From DASWJZ01 sp963720705 (GTDB lineage: Bacteria; Pseudomonadota; Alphaproteobacteria; Rhizobiales; Afifellaceae), in NCBI GenBank assembly GCA_963720705.1, contig CAVRGJ010000006.1, positions 62,001 to 126,000 of the forward strand: DNA of 64,000 nt, read 5' to 3'. Each line of letters opens with the position of its first letter. Position 1 is the stretch's first letter. Shown here piece after piece: positions 52,885-62,419 of the stretch. A program made the translations under genes and the position numbers. The notes under the pieces are model-generated. The model saw nothing but the letters and a program-made list of their open reading frames with translations, was not told the origin of the DNA and did not search any database.

Positions 52885-54105
52885 TCACATCATCGGTGTG
52901 CCGATCCGCAGCGGCGGGAGCACGAGGTGGCTTGCGAGCGTCTGCGCCACGTCGGCGTAGGTCGGAAGGTGCCCGGCGTTGCGGCCATCGATCTTCGGCC
53001 CAAAGCCGAGGACCGGGACGTGCTCGCGCGTGTGGTCGGTGCCCTTGAAGGTCGGATCGTTGCCGTGGTCGGCGGTCAGGATGACGAGGTCGCCGGGCTT
53101 CAGCACTGCGAGGAGCTCCGGCAGACGCCGGTCGAATTCTTCCAGGCAGGCGGCGTAGCCGGCGACATCGCGGCGGTGGCCCCAAAGCTGATCGAAGTCG
53201 ATGAAGTTGGTGAAGACGAGGTCGCCGTCCTTCGCTTGCGCAATCGCTTCGAGCGTGCGTGCAAACTGACTCTCGTTGTCGGGCGCCTTCAGGACCTTGG
53301 TCACGCCGCGTCCGGTGAAGATGTCGGATATCTTCCCGACGCCGAAAACATCGCGCTTCATCTGAACGCAAAGGTCGAGCAGCGTCTCGCCCGGCGGCGG
53401 CACGGCAAGATCCCGGCGGTGGCCGGTGCGCGTGAACTCGCCGCGCTTCTCGCCGATGAAGGGGCGCGCGATGACGCGGCCTATCCGCAAGGGATTACAG
53501 AGCTTCCTGGCGATCTGGCAGACCTCGTAGAGCCGCTCCAGCCCGAAATGCTTCTCGTGCGCGCAAATCTGGAAGACGGAATCCTGCGACGTGTAGCAGA
53601 TCGGCTTGCCCGAACGGATGTGCTCCTCGCCGAGCTCGTCGATGATGTCGGTGCCGGAGGCGTGCTTGTTGCCCAGGATGCCGGGGAGCTTCGCCTGTGC
53701 GATCAGCGCGTCGGTGAGGTCCTTCGGAAAGGCCGGAACCGTGTTCGGGAAGTAGCCCCATTCGTACGGGACCGGCAGGCCGGCAAGCTCCCAGTGGCCG
53801 GACTGCGTGTCCTTGCCTTTGGAGACCTCGCTCGCATAGGCCCAGATGGCCTCCGGCTTCTCGATCCGCTCGATGCCCGCCGGATGCTTTCCGGTCGACG
53901 CCTCGGCGGCGCGGCAAAGGCCGAGCCGGTTCATCACCGGAATTTTCAGCGGGCCGGATCGGCCGCCTTTCACATCGGCCTTCCCCGCCGCGCAGACGGC
54001 GGCGATGTGGCCGAGCGTGTCGGCGCCCGCATCGCCAAATTTGTCGGCGTCCTCGGCACCGCCGATCCCAACGGAATCCATTACCAGGAGCATTGCGCGC
54101 GCCAT
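52885..54105 (-). CDS. deoB: Phosphopentomutase
   Basis: Interconverts (deoxy)ribose-1-phosphate and -5-phosphate; 406 residues with an alkaline-phosphatase-type core. Metal and phosphate motifs: MLLVMDSVGIGGAEDADKFG near the start, GKDTQSGHWELAG with the catalytic Thr, TADHGNDPTFKGTDHTREHV near the end. It follows deoA by three bases. It supplies the sugar phosphates made by PunA and DeoA to the pentose pathway. No deoC aldolase gene is in the window. Confidence 0.96.
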   Translation of the reverse strand: MARAMLLVMDSVGIGGAEDADKFGDAGADTLGHIAAVCAAGKADVKGGRSGPLKIPVMNRLGLCRAAEASTGKHPAGIERIEKPEAIWAYASEVSKGKDTQSGHWELAGLPVPYEWGYFPNTVPAFPKDLTDALIAQAKLPGILGNKHASGTDIIDELGEEHIRSGKPICYTSQDSVFQICAHEKHFGLERLYEVCQIARKLCNPLRIGRVIARPFIGEKRGEFTRTGHRRDLAVPPPGETLLDLCVQMKRDVFGVGKISDIFTGRGVTKVLKAPDNESQFARTLEAIAQAKDGDLVFTNFIDFDQLWGHRRDVAGYAACLEEFDRRLPELLAVLKPGDLVILTADHGNDPTFKGTDHTREHVPVLGFGPKIDGRNAGHLPTYADVAQTLASHLVLPPLRIGTPMM

Positions 54106-54108
54106 TTG

Positions 54109-55446
54109 TCAGCGAGCCTTGCTGGAAATGCGTTCGTAAATGAGGCGGCGGTCCTGTGGCGGCTCGCCGAGCGTATAAGCGGCGCGGATCGCGGCGGCCG
54201 CCGCCTCCGCCGCGCCGTCGTCGCGCGCATGGACGAGTGCGAGCGGCCGATCCGGCCCGACCTCGTCACCGATCCCGGCGAGCGCAGTCAGTCCCACCGA
54301 ATGGTCGATCGAATCCTCCGCCCGCGTCCGCCCGCCGCCGAGCGAAACGACGGCCAGCCCCAGCGCGCGCGTATCGACCGAAGCGACGACGCCCTTTGTT
54401 TCAGGCAGCGCCGGTCTCACCACCTTCGCTGTCGGAAGGTGCTTCTTCGGGTTCTCCACGAAATCCGCCGGGCCGCCGAGCGCCGACACCATTTTTTGGA
54501 ATATCTCCGCCGCCTGGCCATTCTCCAATGCGGCCTCAGCCAGCGCGTGCGCCCAATCGGCGGACTCAGCCCTTCCGCCGAGCACCAGAAGCTCCGAAGC
54601 AAGCGCCAGCGTCACCGCTTCGAGGCGCTTGTCACGATGCGCGCCGGTCAGGAAATCGACGGCGTTCTGGACCTCGACCGCGTTTCCTGCCGCGGAAGCG
54701 AGCGGCTCATTCATGTCGGTGATGAGCGCGCTCGTCCTCAGGCCCGCACCGTTCGCGACGGCGACAAGGCTCCCCGCCAGCTCGCGCGCATCCTCCATCT
54801 CCGCCATGAACGCGCCCGAGCCCGTCTTCACGTCGAGGACAAGGCCTTCGAGCCCCGCCGCGAGCTTCTTCGACAGGATCGACGCGGTGATGAGCGGCAC
54901 GGATTCGACCGTCGCGGTCACGTCGCGGATCGCATAGAGGCGCTTATCGGCGGGCGCGAGGTCGCCGGTCTGCCCGATGATGGCGCAGCCGGCGGCGGCG
55001 ATGGCTTTCCTGAGAAGTGCCTCGTCGGGCTGCGTCTTGTAGCCGGGGATCGAATCGAGCTTGTCGAGCGTGCCGCCGGTGTGGCCGAGGCCGCGGCCGG
55101 AGATCATCGGCACGACGCCGCCGCAGGCAGCGACGATCGGTGCGAGCATCAGCGAGACGTTGTCGCCGACGCCGCCGGTCGAATGCTTGTCGACGACCGG
55201 CCCCCCGGCGGTCGGCCAAGTGAGCACGTCGCCGGAATCGCGCATCGCGAGCGTCAGCGCAATGCGCTCCTCCATGCTCATGCCGCGGAAGAAGACGGCC
55301 ATGGCGAAAGCGGCGACTTGCCCTTCGCTGACGCTGCCCTCCGTCAGCCCCTCGATCAGAAAGGCGATCTCCTCCTTCGTGAGCGCGCCGCCGTCGCGCT
55401 TCTTGCGGATCAGCTCTTGCGGCAGGAAACGGATCACATCGGCCAC
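54109..55446 (-). CDS. deoA: Thymidine phosphorylase
   Basis: Phosphorolyses thymidine and deoxyuridine to base and deoxyribose-1-phosphate; 445 residues. The fingerprint DKHSTGGVGDNVSLMLAPIV is near residue 83, with SGRGLGHTGGTLDKLDSIPG and VKTGSGAFM downstream. The first residues overlap the punA stop by 13 bases. It is the fourth gene of CAP-cdd-punA-deoA-deoB. Confidence 0.96.
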   Translation of the reverse strand: MADVIRFLPQELIRKKRDGGALTKEEIAFLIEGLTEGSVSEGQVAAFAMAVFFRGMSMEERIALTLAMRDSGDVLTWPTAGGPVVDKHSTGGVGDNVSLMLAPIVAACGGVVPMISGRGLGHTGGTLDKLDSIPGYKTQPDEALLRKAIAAAGCAIIGQTGDLAPADKRLYAIRDVTATVESVPLITASILSKKLAAGLEGLVLDVKTGSGAFMAEMEDARELAGSLVAVANGAGLRTSALITDMNEPLASAAGNAVEVQNAVDFLTGAHRDKRLEAVTLALASELLVLGGRAESADWAHALAEAALENGQAAEIFQKMVSALGGPADFVENPKKHLPTAKVVRPALPETKGVVASVDTRALGLAVVSLGGGRTRAEDSIDHSVGLTALAGIGDEVGPDRPLALVHARDDGAAEAAAAAIRAAYTLGEPPQDRRLIYERISSKAR

Positions 55447-56243
55447 TGACTGAGCATCCGACTCAGAATGCGTGCGAGCTTGGCACCGCCCTGCGGTGCC
55501 ACCGCCTTGGTCTCAGCGTGCGAAAGCTCCGCCCCCGTCATACCGGCAGCGTAGTTGGTGATCACCGAGAACGCGACGACGCGAAGCTGAAGGAAGCGCG
55601 CGAGAATCACCTCCGGCACTGTCGACATGCCGACAGCGTCGGCGCCGAGCGTACGAGCGGCGCGGATCTCCGCCGGCGTCTCGAAGGTCGGACCGGAGAA
55701 CCACATGTAGACGCCTTCGTGGAGCGTGATCCCTTCCGCGTCGGCGGCCTCGAGCGCCGCCGCCCGAAGTCCCGCGTCATAGGCCTGCGTCAGCCCGACG
55801 AAGCGCGCTTCGCTCTTCTCGCCGATCAGCGGATTGGTGCCGGAGAAGTTGATGTGATCGGTGACGAGCATGACGGAGCCCGGCGGATGCTCTTCGCGCA
55901 GGCCCCCGGCGGCGTTGGTCAGCACCAGGTCGCCGACGCCGAGCGCCTGCAGCGTTTCGAGCGGTGCACGCATGACGTCGGCGCGGCCGTGCTCGTAATA
56001 ATGAGCGCGGCCGGAAAGGACGGCCACTGCCTCGCCTGCAATGCGTCCAACAACGAGCGAACCGGTGTGGCCCGACACCGACGGCGTCGGAAAACCTTCG
56101 AGCTCGCCGTAGGGGATCGTGACGCCGTCCGTGACGTTTTCGGTGAAAGCGCCGAGGCCCGAGCCGAGCACGATGCCGACGCGGGGCTCAAGTTTCGTCC
56201 GCGCGCGGATCAGCGCCGCGTTTCTTTCCGCACGGTCCGTCAT
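55434..56243 (-). CDS. punA: Purine nucleoside phosphorylase (trimeric class)
   Basis: Phosphorolyses inosine and guanosine type nucleosides; 269 residues, the trimeric PNP length. Motifs are VGIVLGSGLGAFTENV, the phosphate/His segment LSGRAHYYEHGRADVM, TNAAGGLREEHPPGSVMLVT and the Glu in GVYMWFSGPTFETPAEIRA. VGMSTVPEVILAR and VTNYAAGM with the catalytic Asn follow. Its ATG overlaps the cdd stop as ATGA. It is distinct from hexameric DeoD. Confidence 0.94.
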   Translation of the reverse strand: MTDRAERNAALIRARTKLEPRVGIVLGSGLGAFTENVTDGVTIPYGELEGFPTPSVSGHTGSLVVGRIAGEAVAVLSGRAHYYEHGRADVMRAPLETLQALGVGDLVLTNAAGGLREEHPPGSVMLVTDHINFSGTNPLIGEKSEARFVGLTQAYDAGLRAAALEAADAEGITLHEGVYMWFSGPTFETPAEIRAARTLGADAVGMSTVPEVILARFLQLRVVAFSVITNYAAGMTGAELSHAETKAVAPQGGAKLARILSRMLSQWPM

Positions 56244-56638
56244 CCGAGAGGCTTCAGCCCGAACGCCTTCGGGAGAAGGTCACCGAGCGTGACGGTCTCG
56301 ACCGCGCCCTTCGCGTCGCAAAGATGCACGAGCGTCTTTTCCGTGCCGAACTCCTTCAGCCGCTGGCGGCAGCCGCCGCAGGGCGTGATCAACGCCATCT
56401 TCTCCGCCACGACGGCGACCTCTTTGATCTTCGTGCCGCCGCCCATCACCATCGCCGCAATCGCCGTCGTCTCCGCGCACCAGCCTTCGGGGTAGCTGGC
56501 GTTCTCGATGTTGCAGCCCGCGAAGATCGCGCCGTCGTCCGTCAGGATCGCCGCGCCGACCGGGAACTTCGAATAGGGCGCATGCGCTTTCTTCATTGCA
56601 GCGCGCGCGGCAGCGAAGAGATCGGCGGCGGCGCTCAC
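56240..56638 (-). CDS. cdd: Cytidine deaminase
   Basis: Zinc enzyme converting cytidine and deoxycytidine to uridine forms; 132 residues, the tetrameric class. The zinc site is CAETTAIAAMV (Cys and catalytic Glu) together with PCGGCRQRLKEF; substrate residues are in FPVGAAILTDDG and GCNIENASYPEG. The GTG start overlaps the stop of the CAP gene as GTGA. It provides uridine for the downstream phosphorylases. Confidence 0.96.
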   Translation of the reverse strand: MSAAADLFAAARAAMKKAHAPYSKFPVGAAILTDDGAIFAGCNIENASYPEGWCAETTAIAAMVMGGGTKIKEVAVVAEKMALITPCGGCRQRLKEFGTEKTLVHLCDAKGAVETVTLGDLLPKAFGLKPLG

Positions 56639-57156
56639 TCGACATGCCCCAAAGCGAGCGTCCGCTGACCGACCGGTTGCGGCAACGCCAGGATGAGAGC
56701 CCAGTAGTTGCGATGCTTGGAGCCGGCGGGCGTCGCCACCGCAGCGATGCCGATTTCGGTCGCATAGCGACTGAGGAGATTCTCCCGATGTCCGGGCGAA
56801 GCCTCCCAACCCTTCATCGCATCGTCGAGCGACGAATAGCCGGCCGCGAGATTCTCCGCGACGTAGCCCCAATCGTATCCGACCGCGGAAACGCGTCTCG
56901 GAAGCGACGCGCCGAGCCGGTGCCCGATCTGGTCGCGCTCGCCCATCACCTTTGCGTAGCTCGCGGCCGCCTGCATCAGGCGCGCGTTGACGTGAACCGG
57001 GCCAAGCCCGTTCTCCGCGCGATAGGCGGAGATCAGCCGCGCGGTCCGGGCCGCGTCGACGGGGATCGGCGTCACAGGCTGCACGACGCTGGTGGTACAG
57101 CCGGCAAGCCAAATTCCGAGGCTCAAAGCGGCGGCACGGAGGATCGTTGGCGTCAT
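56635..57156 (-). CDS. CAP-domain lipoprotein
   Basis: A 173-residue CAP/SCP-like protein. The N-terminus has a lipoprotein signal ending in LAGC (Cys ~20). The CAP domain has the recognisable VHVNARLMQAAASYAKVMGE, GHRLGA, AENLAAGYSSLDDAMKGWEAS and GHRENLLS. Bacterial CAP proteins are exported and of unknown activity. It is odd that it leads a nucleoside salvage operon with a start/stop overlap to cdd. It is divergent from the nucleoside-binding protein gene across ~210 bases. Confidence 0.88.
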   Translation of the reverse strand: MTPTILRAAALSLGIWLAGCTTSVVQPVTPIPVDAARTARLISAYRAENGLGPVHVNARLMQAAASYAKVMGERDQIGHRLGASLPRRVSAVGYDWGYVAENLAAGYSSLDDAMKGWEASPGHRENLLSRYATEIGIAAVATPAGSKHRNYWALILALPQPVGQRTLALGHVE

Positions 57157-57365
57157 GAAGGCGGGCCGGGACGGTAAGGCGCGGGGGCTTTTTGTAGCGG
57201 CTTTACCGGGCCCCGTCAGCCCATCCCGGCGGCAACCGGCAAGGCGAACTGGCCTTGGCGATGACACGTGAAAATGCAAAGCTTCGGGGGAAAGCACGCC
57301 CCCACGGGTCGCCGGCGGTGCTGTGCGAAGGGGAGCAGTACTTGCCATCCACACAGGAGGTAGCG

Positions 57366-58400
57366 TTGAGAAACAGAGCCACCACCACGTCTTTTGTCGC
57401 GCTTCTGGCTGCCACCGCTTTCGGCGCCATGACGGCTTCGGCATGGGCGTTCACAGCCTGCCAGGTCACCGACCTCGGCGGCGTCGACGACAAGGGCTTC
57501 AACCAGACCGCCTGGAAAGGCGTGACGGACGCGGAGAAGTCGCTCGGCGTCGAGGGCAAGCTGCTCGAGTCCAAGGCCGAGACCGACTACGTGCCGAACA
57601 TCAACTCGTTCGTCGCCGAGAAATGCGACATCATCATCACCGTCGGCTTCCTGCTCGGCGACGCCACCAAGGCGGCGGCGGAGGCGAATCCCGACCTCAA
57701 GTTCTCGATCGTCGACTACGCCTATGACCCGGTCGTGCCGAATATCCTCGGTCAGGTCTACGCCACCGACGAAGCGGCATTCCTTGCCGGCTATCTCGCG
57801 GCGGGCGTCTCGAAGTCGGGTGTGGTCGGCACGTTCGGCGGCATCAACATTCCGCCGGTGACGATCTTCATGGACGGCCTCTATTACGGCGTCCAGTACT
57901 ACAACAAGCAGAAGGGCGCCGACGTTAAGGTGCTCGGCTGGGACCCGGTGAAGAAGGAAGGCCTCTTCACCAACAACTTCGACTCGCTCGACGACGGCCG
58001 CACCTTCGCCAAGAACCTCGTTGACGAGGGCGCCGACATCGTGGTCCCGGTCGCCGGTCCGGTCGGCCAGGGCTCCGCAGCTCTCGCCACCGAGATGGGT
58101 GCCGACAAACTGAAGATCATCGGCGTCGACGTCGACCAGTACGACACCGATCCTGAGCACAAGGGGGTGTTCCTGACCTCGATCCTGAAGCGGATGGATT
58201 CGACCGTCGTCGAGGCCATCAAAGAGGCCAAGGACGGGACCTTCAAGGGCGGCGTCATCGTCGGCACGCTGGCGTCGGGCGGTGTCGGCCTGGCCCCCTT
58301 CCACGACCTCGATTCAGCCGTCCCGGCTGATCTGAAGGCCGAGCTCGACAAGATCGCGGCCGGCATCAAGGACGGCTCGATCTCCGTGAAGGGCGGCTAG
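57366..58400 (+). CDS. BMP-family nucleoside-binding protein (PnrA/NupA-like)
   Basis: A 344-residue exported substrate-binding protein. TTG start with an ideal AGGAGG six bases upstream. A signal peptide precedes ACQVTDLGGVDDKGFNQTAW, a defining BMP motif, followed by FLLGDATKAAAEANP, ATDEAAFLAGYLAAG, FGGINIPPVTIFMDG and LKRMDSTVVEAI. No lipobox of the usual type is seen before Cys, so it is probably soluble in the periplasm. BMP proteins bind purine and other nucleosides. It begins a four-gene importer operon divergent from the salvage operon. Confidence 0.9.
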   Translation: MRNRATTTSFVALLAATAFGAMTASAWAFTACQVTDLGGVDDKGFNQTAWKGVTDAEKSLGVEGKLLESKAETDYVPNINSFVAEKCDIIITVGFLLGDATKAAAEANPDLKFSIVDYAYDPVVPNILGQVYATDEAAFLAGYLAAGVSKSGVVGTFGGINIPPVTIFMDGLYYGVQYYNKQKGADVKVLGWDPVKKEGLFTNNFDSLDDGRTFAKNLVDEGADIVVPVAGPVGQGSAALATEMGADKLKIIGVDVDQYDTDPEHKGVFLTSILKRMDSTVVEAIKEAKDGTFKGGVIVGTLASGGVGLAPFHDLDSAVPADLKAELDKIAAGIKDGSISVKGG

Positions 58401-58478
58401 CGCTCAAGGACGAGTAATGCTCCGCCGCGCGCCTCGCGGTGCGGCGGAGCCCAAGGGGCGCGGGCGGGGCTTTCGGTT

Positions 58479-59984
58479 TTGGACATCGAGCTACGCGGCA
58501 TTACCAAGCGCTTCGGCGAGGTCGTCGCAAACTCAAACGTCAATCTGCAAATCCGAGCCGGAGAGATACTAGGCCTGCTCGGCGAAAACGGCGCCGGCAA
58601 GACCACGCTCATGAACATCCTCTCCGGCCTCTATCGTCCGGACGAGGGCCAGATTCTCATCGACGGAAATCCGACGCGCTTCGAGGGCGCCAAGGACGCG
58701 ATCCATGCCGGTATCGGCATGGTGCATCAGCATTTCATGCTGGTGCCCGTGTTCACCGTGGCGGAAAACGTCGTCCTCGGCGTCGAGCCGACCGGCGCGC
58801 TCGACCGGCTCGACATGCCGAAGGCGCGCGAGCAGGTGAGCGCGATCAGTGCCGCGCACGGCCTGCACGTCGACCCGGACGCGATCATCGAGGAAATCCC
58901 GGTCGGCACGCAGCAGCGGGTCGAGATCCTGAAGGTGCTCTTCCGCTCCGCCGACGTCCTGATCTTCGACGAGCCGACAGCGGTTCTGACGCCGCAGGAG
59001 GTGACCGATTTCTTCGGCATCGTGCGCTCGCTCCGCGACGCCGGAAAGGCGCTCGTCTTCATCACCCACAAGCTGCGCGAGGTGCTCGAGGTCGCCGACC
59101 GCATCAGCGTGCTTCGCGGCGGCAAGGTCGTCGGCGAAGGCGATCCGAAGACTGCCACGGAGGCCGATCTTGCGGAGATGATGGTCGGACGACAGGTACG
59201 CTTCGAAGTCGAGAAGAGGCACGCGCCGCCGGGCGAGCCGCTGCTTGTCGCCAAAGGTCTGAGGGCACTCAACGAGCGCGACGAGATGGCTCTCGACGGC
59301 GTCGACCTGACGGTCTGCGCCGGCGAGATCGTCGGCATCGCCGGCGTGCAAGGGAACGGCCAGACCGAGCTGGTCGAGGCGTTGACCGGATTGCGGCCGC
59401 TTGCGGGCGGCACGGTCAGCTTCCTCGACGAGGACATCACCACGGCCTCGACCCGCGAGCGGCACCGCCGTGGCATCGCGCACATACCGGAAGACCGCCA
59501 GCGCTCCGGCATCGTCGGTTCCTTCACCGTCGCCGAGAACGCCGTGCTCGACAGCTACTATGACGACCGCTTCTCCCGCGGCATCAGCATGCACTGGAAC
59601 GACGTCTACGCGGCGGCCGGGCGCATCGTCACCGACTTCGACGTACGCACCTCCTCGATCTTCGAGACCGCTGAACACCTCTCGGGCGGCAACCAGCAGA
59701 AGCTCGTCGTTGCGCGCGAGCTCTCGCGCGACATCAAGCTGATGATCGCATCGCAGCCGACGCGCGGCGTCGACGTCGGTTCGATCGAATACATCCACGC
59801 GCGACTGGTGGAGGCGCGCGATCACGGCGTCGGCGTGCTCATCGTCTCCACCGAGCTCGACGAGATCATGTCGGTGTCCGACCGCATCCTGGTGATGTTC
59901 CGCGGCAAGGTGGTGGCGGCATTCGAAGGCGCCAGGGCGGGCGTGAAAGAGATCGGTCTGGCGATGGCGGGCGCCGCGGCATGA
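58479..59984 (+). CDS. Nucleoside ABC transporter ATPase (two nucleotide-binding domains)
   Basis: A 501-residue double ATPase. The first domain has Walker A GENGAGKTT (35-43) and DEPTAVL; its signature loop is degenerate around VGTQQRVEILKVLF, as is normal for this family. The second starts about 250 and has a glycine-rich Walker-A-like GVQGNGQTELVEAL, LSGGNQQKLVVARELS and ASQPTRGVDVGS. A TTG start is used, as the nearby codons offer no ATG. It drives the two permeases encoded next, with a four-base overlap to the first. Confidence 0.9.
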   Translation: MDIELRGITKRFGEVVANSNVNLQIRAGEILGLLGENGAGKTTLMNILSGLYRPDEGQILIDGNPTRFEGAKDAIHAGIGMVHQHFMLVPVFTVAENVVLGVEPTGALDRLDMPKAREQVSAISAAHGLHVDPDAIIEEIPVGTQQRVEILKVLFRSADVLIFDEPTAVLTPQEVTDFFGIVRSLRDAGKALVFITHKLREVLEVADRISVLRGGKVVGEGDPKTATEADLAEMMVGRQVRFEVEKRHAPPGEPLLVAKGLRALNERDEMALDGVDLTVCAGEIVGIAGVQGNGQTELVEALTGLRPLAGGTVSFLDEDITTASTRERHRRGIAHIPEDRQRSGIVGSFTVAENAVLDSYYDDRFSRGISMHWNDVYAAAGRIVTDFDVRTSSIFETAEHLSGGNQQKLVVARELSRDIKLMIASQPTRGVDVGSIEYIHARLVEARDHGVGVLIVSTELDEIMSVSDRILVMFRGKVVAAFEGARAGVKEIGLAMAGAAA

Positions 59985-61111
59985 GCGAAGGGACGGCCGC
60001 CGACAAGGTCTCCGACGCGCTCCTGAAGCGCTCGGTCGCTTCCCGCGCCGACATGGGCGAGATCGTTCTGGTGCCGATCCTCGCCGTGCTGATGGCGCTG
60101 ATCCTCGGCGCGATCACGATGGTGGCGACCGGCGTCAGCTTCACCGCGATCGGAGAGTCCTATCTCGCCCTCTTCGAGGGCTCGCTCGGTTCGCTCTCGG
60201 CGTTCTCCGAGACGCTGACGGCGGCGGCGCCGCTTACGCTCGCCGGGCTCGGCATCGCGCTCGCCTTCCGCGCCGGGCTCTTCAACATCGGCGCCGAGGG
60301 CCAGCTCATCCTCGGCGGCATGGCCGCGGTCGTCGTCGGTTTCGCCTTCAAGGGGCTGCCGGCCTACGTGCATCTTCCGCTGGCGCTCCTCGCCGGCGCC
60401 CTCGCCGGCGCGCTGTGGGCGTCGATCGCGGGCTGGCTCCGCGCCGCGACCGGGGCGCACGAGGTCATCACCACGATCATGCTCAACCTGATCGCGCTCC
60501 GCCTCACCGACTATCTGCTCAAGAATCCGCCGATACAGAAGGCCGGCCGAACCGACCCGATCTCCCAATCCGTGTTGCCCTCCGCGCAGCTGCCGAAGCT
60601 TCTCGCCTGGCTCGACCCGAACCTCCGCGTGCATGCCGGCATCATCCTCGTCATCCTCGCGGTCGTCCTTGTCTATTGGCTGCTGTTCCACACGACGATC
60701 GGCTTCGAGTTCCGCTCCGCCGGGGCCAATCCCGACGCGGCGCGCTATGCCGGCATGCGCTCCGGCCTGATCATCGTGCTCGTGATGGCCTCAGCCGGCG
60801 CGCTCGCCGGCCTTGCCGGCGCGAACCAGGTGCTGGGCGTGCTCGGCCGCGCTTCCCCCGGCTTCTCCGGCGGCGCCGGCTTCGACGCGATCGCAGTGGC
60901 GCTGCTCGGGAGATCGCATCCCTTCGGCGTGCTCCTTGCGGGATTGTTGTTCGGCGCGCTTCAGGCAGGCGGCCGGCAGATGCAGATCAACGCCGGCGTC
61001 AGCCTCGATTTGATCGCCATCATCCAGGCTCTGATCATCATCTTCATGGCCGCGCCGATGCTGGTGCGCGCCGTCTTCCCCTGGTTCTTCCGCAAGGAGG
61101 GCGCGCGCTAG
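59981..61111 (+). CDS. Nucleoside ABC transporter permease, first subunit
   Basis: A 376-residue inner-membrane protein with about eight to ten helices. The branched-chain/nucleoside family motif FRAGLFNIGAEGQLILGG is near residue 95, and later FRSAGANPDAARYAGMRSG and RASPGFSGGAGFDAIAVALLG. Its ATG overlaps the ATPase stop as ATGA. It would form a heterodimer with the next gene product. Confidence 0.93.
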   Translation: MSEGTAADKVSDALLKRSVASRADMGEIVLVPILAVLMALILGAITMVATGVSFTAIGESYLALFEGSLGSLSAFSETLTAAAPLTLAGLGIALAFRAGLFNIGAEGQLILGGMAAVVVGFAFKGLPAYVHLPLALLAGALAGALWASIAGWLRAATGAHEVITTIMLNLIALRLTDYLLKNPPIQKAGRTDPISQSVLPSAQLPKLLAWLDPNLRVHAGIILVILAVVLVYWLLFHTTIGFEFRSAGANPDAARYAGMRSGLIIVLVMASAGALAGLAGANQVLGVLGRASPGFSGGAGFDAIAVALLGRSHPFGVLLAGLLFGALQAGGRQMQINAGVSLDLIAIIQALIIIFMAAPMLVRAVFPWFFRKEGAR

Positions 61112-61121
61112 CGCGAAAGCG

Positions 61122-62399
61122 ATGGCCGTAACCGATACAGGCATAGCCGCGGCGGGACGGACGCGGGATATCGAGTTCAGCCGGCGCCGGCAGACCTTGA
61201 TCACGGCGTGGGCGCTGATGGTGCTCGCCGTCGTCGTCGCCGGCGCGTTTGGACTGGAGGCTTCCGGGAACGCGTCGTTCCGCATGGCCTTCCCTGGCGA
61301 TCTCTTCGCGCTTCCAAATCTCGTCGTTCCGGCGGGGCCCTATTGCTATCTCATCGCCGCGATCCTCGCTTTCTTCGGCGTCCGGCTTTTCATGCGCGGC
61401 GGGGCGCGCTGGTCGGCGCTCTTTCTTGGGCTCGGCCTCTTCCTGATGGTGACGGCGTTCCTCGTCTGGGCGACCGCCGACAAATCCTTCTCGCTGACCG
61501 GCATGCTGCAGGCGACGCTGGTGCGCGCCATCCCGATCGCACTCGGCGGCCTTTCCGGCGTGCTCTGCGAGCGCGTGGCGGTGGTCAATATCGGCATCGA
61601 GGGCATGCTTCTCTCCGGCGCCTTCACCGGCGCCGTGGTCGGCTCGCTGATCGGCAATATCGGCGGGCTCGTCGCCGCGGTCGCTGTCGGCGGACTCTTC
61701 GGTCTGCTGCTTGCGTTCCTGGTGGTGACGCACCGCGTCGACCAGATCATCGCTGGCGTCGCGATCAACCTCTTCGTGCTCGGGCTTACGTCCTATGTCT
61801 CAAGCCAGGTGCTCACCGTTCACCGCAGCCTGAACAACGCGCGCGTCTTCCGCGCGATCGACATACCCGGGCTAAGCGACCTGCCGGTGATCGGGCCGGT
61901 GCTCTTCCAGCACAACATCTTCGTCTACGGCGCGCTCATCCTTGTCGCTATCGCGACGTACTATCTCTTCCATACCAAGCACGGCCTCCGCGCACGCGCC
62001 GTTGGCGAGCATCCGGAGGCGGCCGACACGCTCGGCCTCAACGTCTATCGCATCCGCTACATCAACGTCGTGATCGGCGGCATGGTGGCAGGCTTCGGCG
62101 GCGCCTGGTTCACGCTCGGCTCGGTCGGGCGGTTCGACGACAACATGACCAACGGGCGCGGCTTCATCGGCCTCGCCGCGATGATCTTCGGACGCTGGCA
62201 TCCGGTCGGCGCGCTGCTCGCCGCACTCGTTTTCGGCTTCGCCAACTCGCTGCAGCAGAAGCTCGCCATCCTGCAGACGCCGATCCCGTCAGAGTTTTTG
62301 GCGATGGCGCCTTATGTCGCAACGATCGTGCTCGTCGCCGGAATCGTCGGCCGCGCCCGGCCGCCGGCCGCCGACGGCAAACCCTACATCAAGGAGTAG
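61122..62399 (+). CDS. Nucleoside ABC transporter permease, second subunit
   Basis: A 425-residue inner-membrane protein. The N-terminal ~120 residues contain two or three extra helices before the transporter core, which has the motif CERVAVVNIGIEGMLLSGAF, then RAVGEHPEAADTLGLNVYR and FIGLAAMIFGRWHPVGA. It begins ten bases after the previous stop. It completes the importer; glk follows 20 bases later. Confidence 0.93.
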   Translation: MAVTDTGIAAAGRTRDIEFSRRRQTLITAWALMVLAVVVAGAFGLEASGNASFRMAFPGDLFALPNLVVPAGPYCYLIAAILAFFGVRLFMRGGARWSALFLGLGLFLMVTAFLVWATADKSFSLTGMLQATLVRAIPIALGGLSGVLCERVAVVNIGIEGMLLSGAFTGAVVGSLIGNIGGLVAAVAVGGLFGLLLAFLVVTHRVDQIIAGVAINLFVLGLTSYVSSQVLTVHRSLNNARVFRAIDIPGLSDLPVIGPVLFQHNIFVYGALILVAIATYYLFHTKHGLRARAVGEHPEAADTLGLNVYRIRYINVVIGGMVAGFGGAWFTLGSVGRFDDNMTNGRGFIGLAAMIFGRWHPVGALLAALVFGFANSLQQKLAILQTPIPSEFLAMAPYVATIVLVAGIVGRARPPAADGKPYIKE

Positions 62400-62419
62400 C
62401 GCCCGCCGCGGCCTTTCCG

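Noticed and set aside
52786..55449. An 887-codon open frame on the plus strand opposite deoB and deoA
   Set aside because: It is a by-product of GC-rich codon use. The minus strand encodes two complete, well-known enzymes with all catalytic motifs, and the plus-strand translation resembles no protein family.
57157..57365. A purine riboswitch in the leader of the nucleoside importer
   Set aside because: I could not find the conserved core or three-way junction of purine aptamers; only an ordinary leader with a strong ribosome site is seen.
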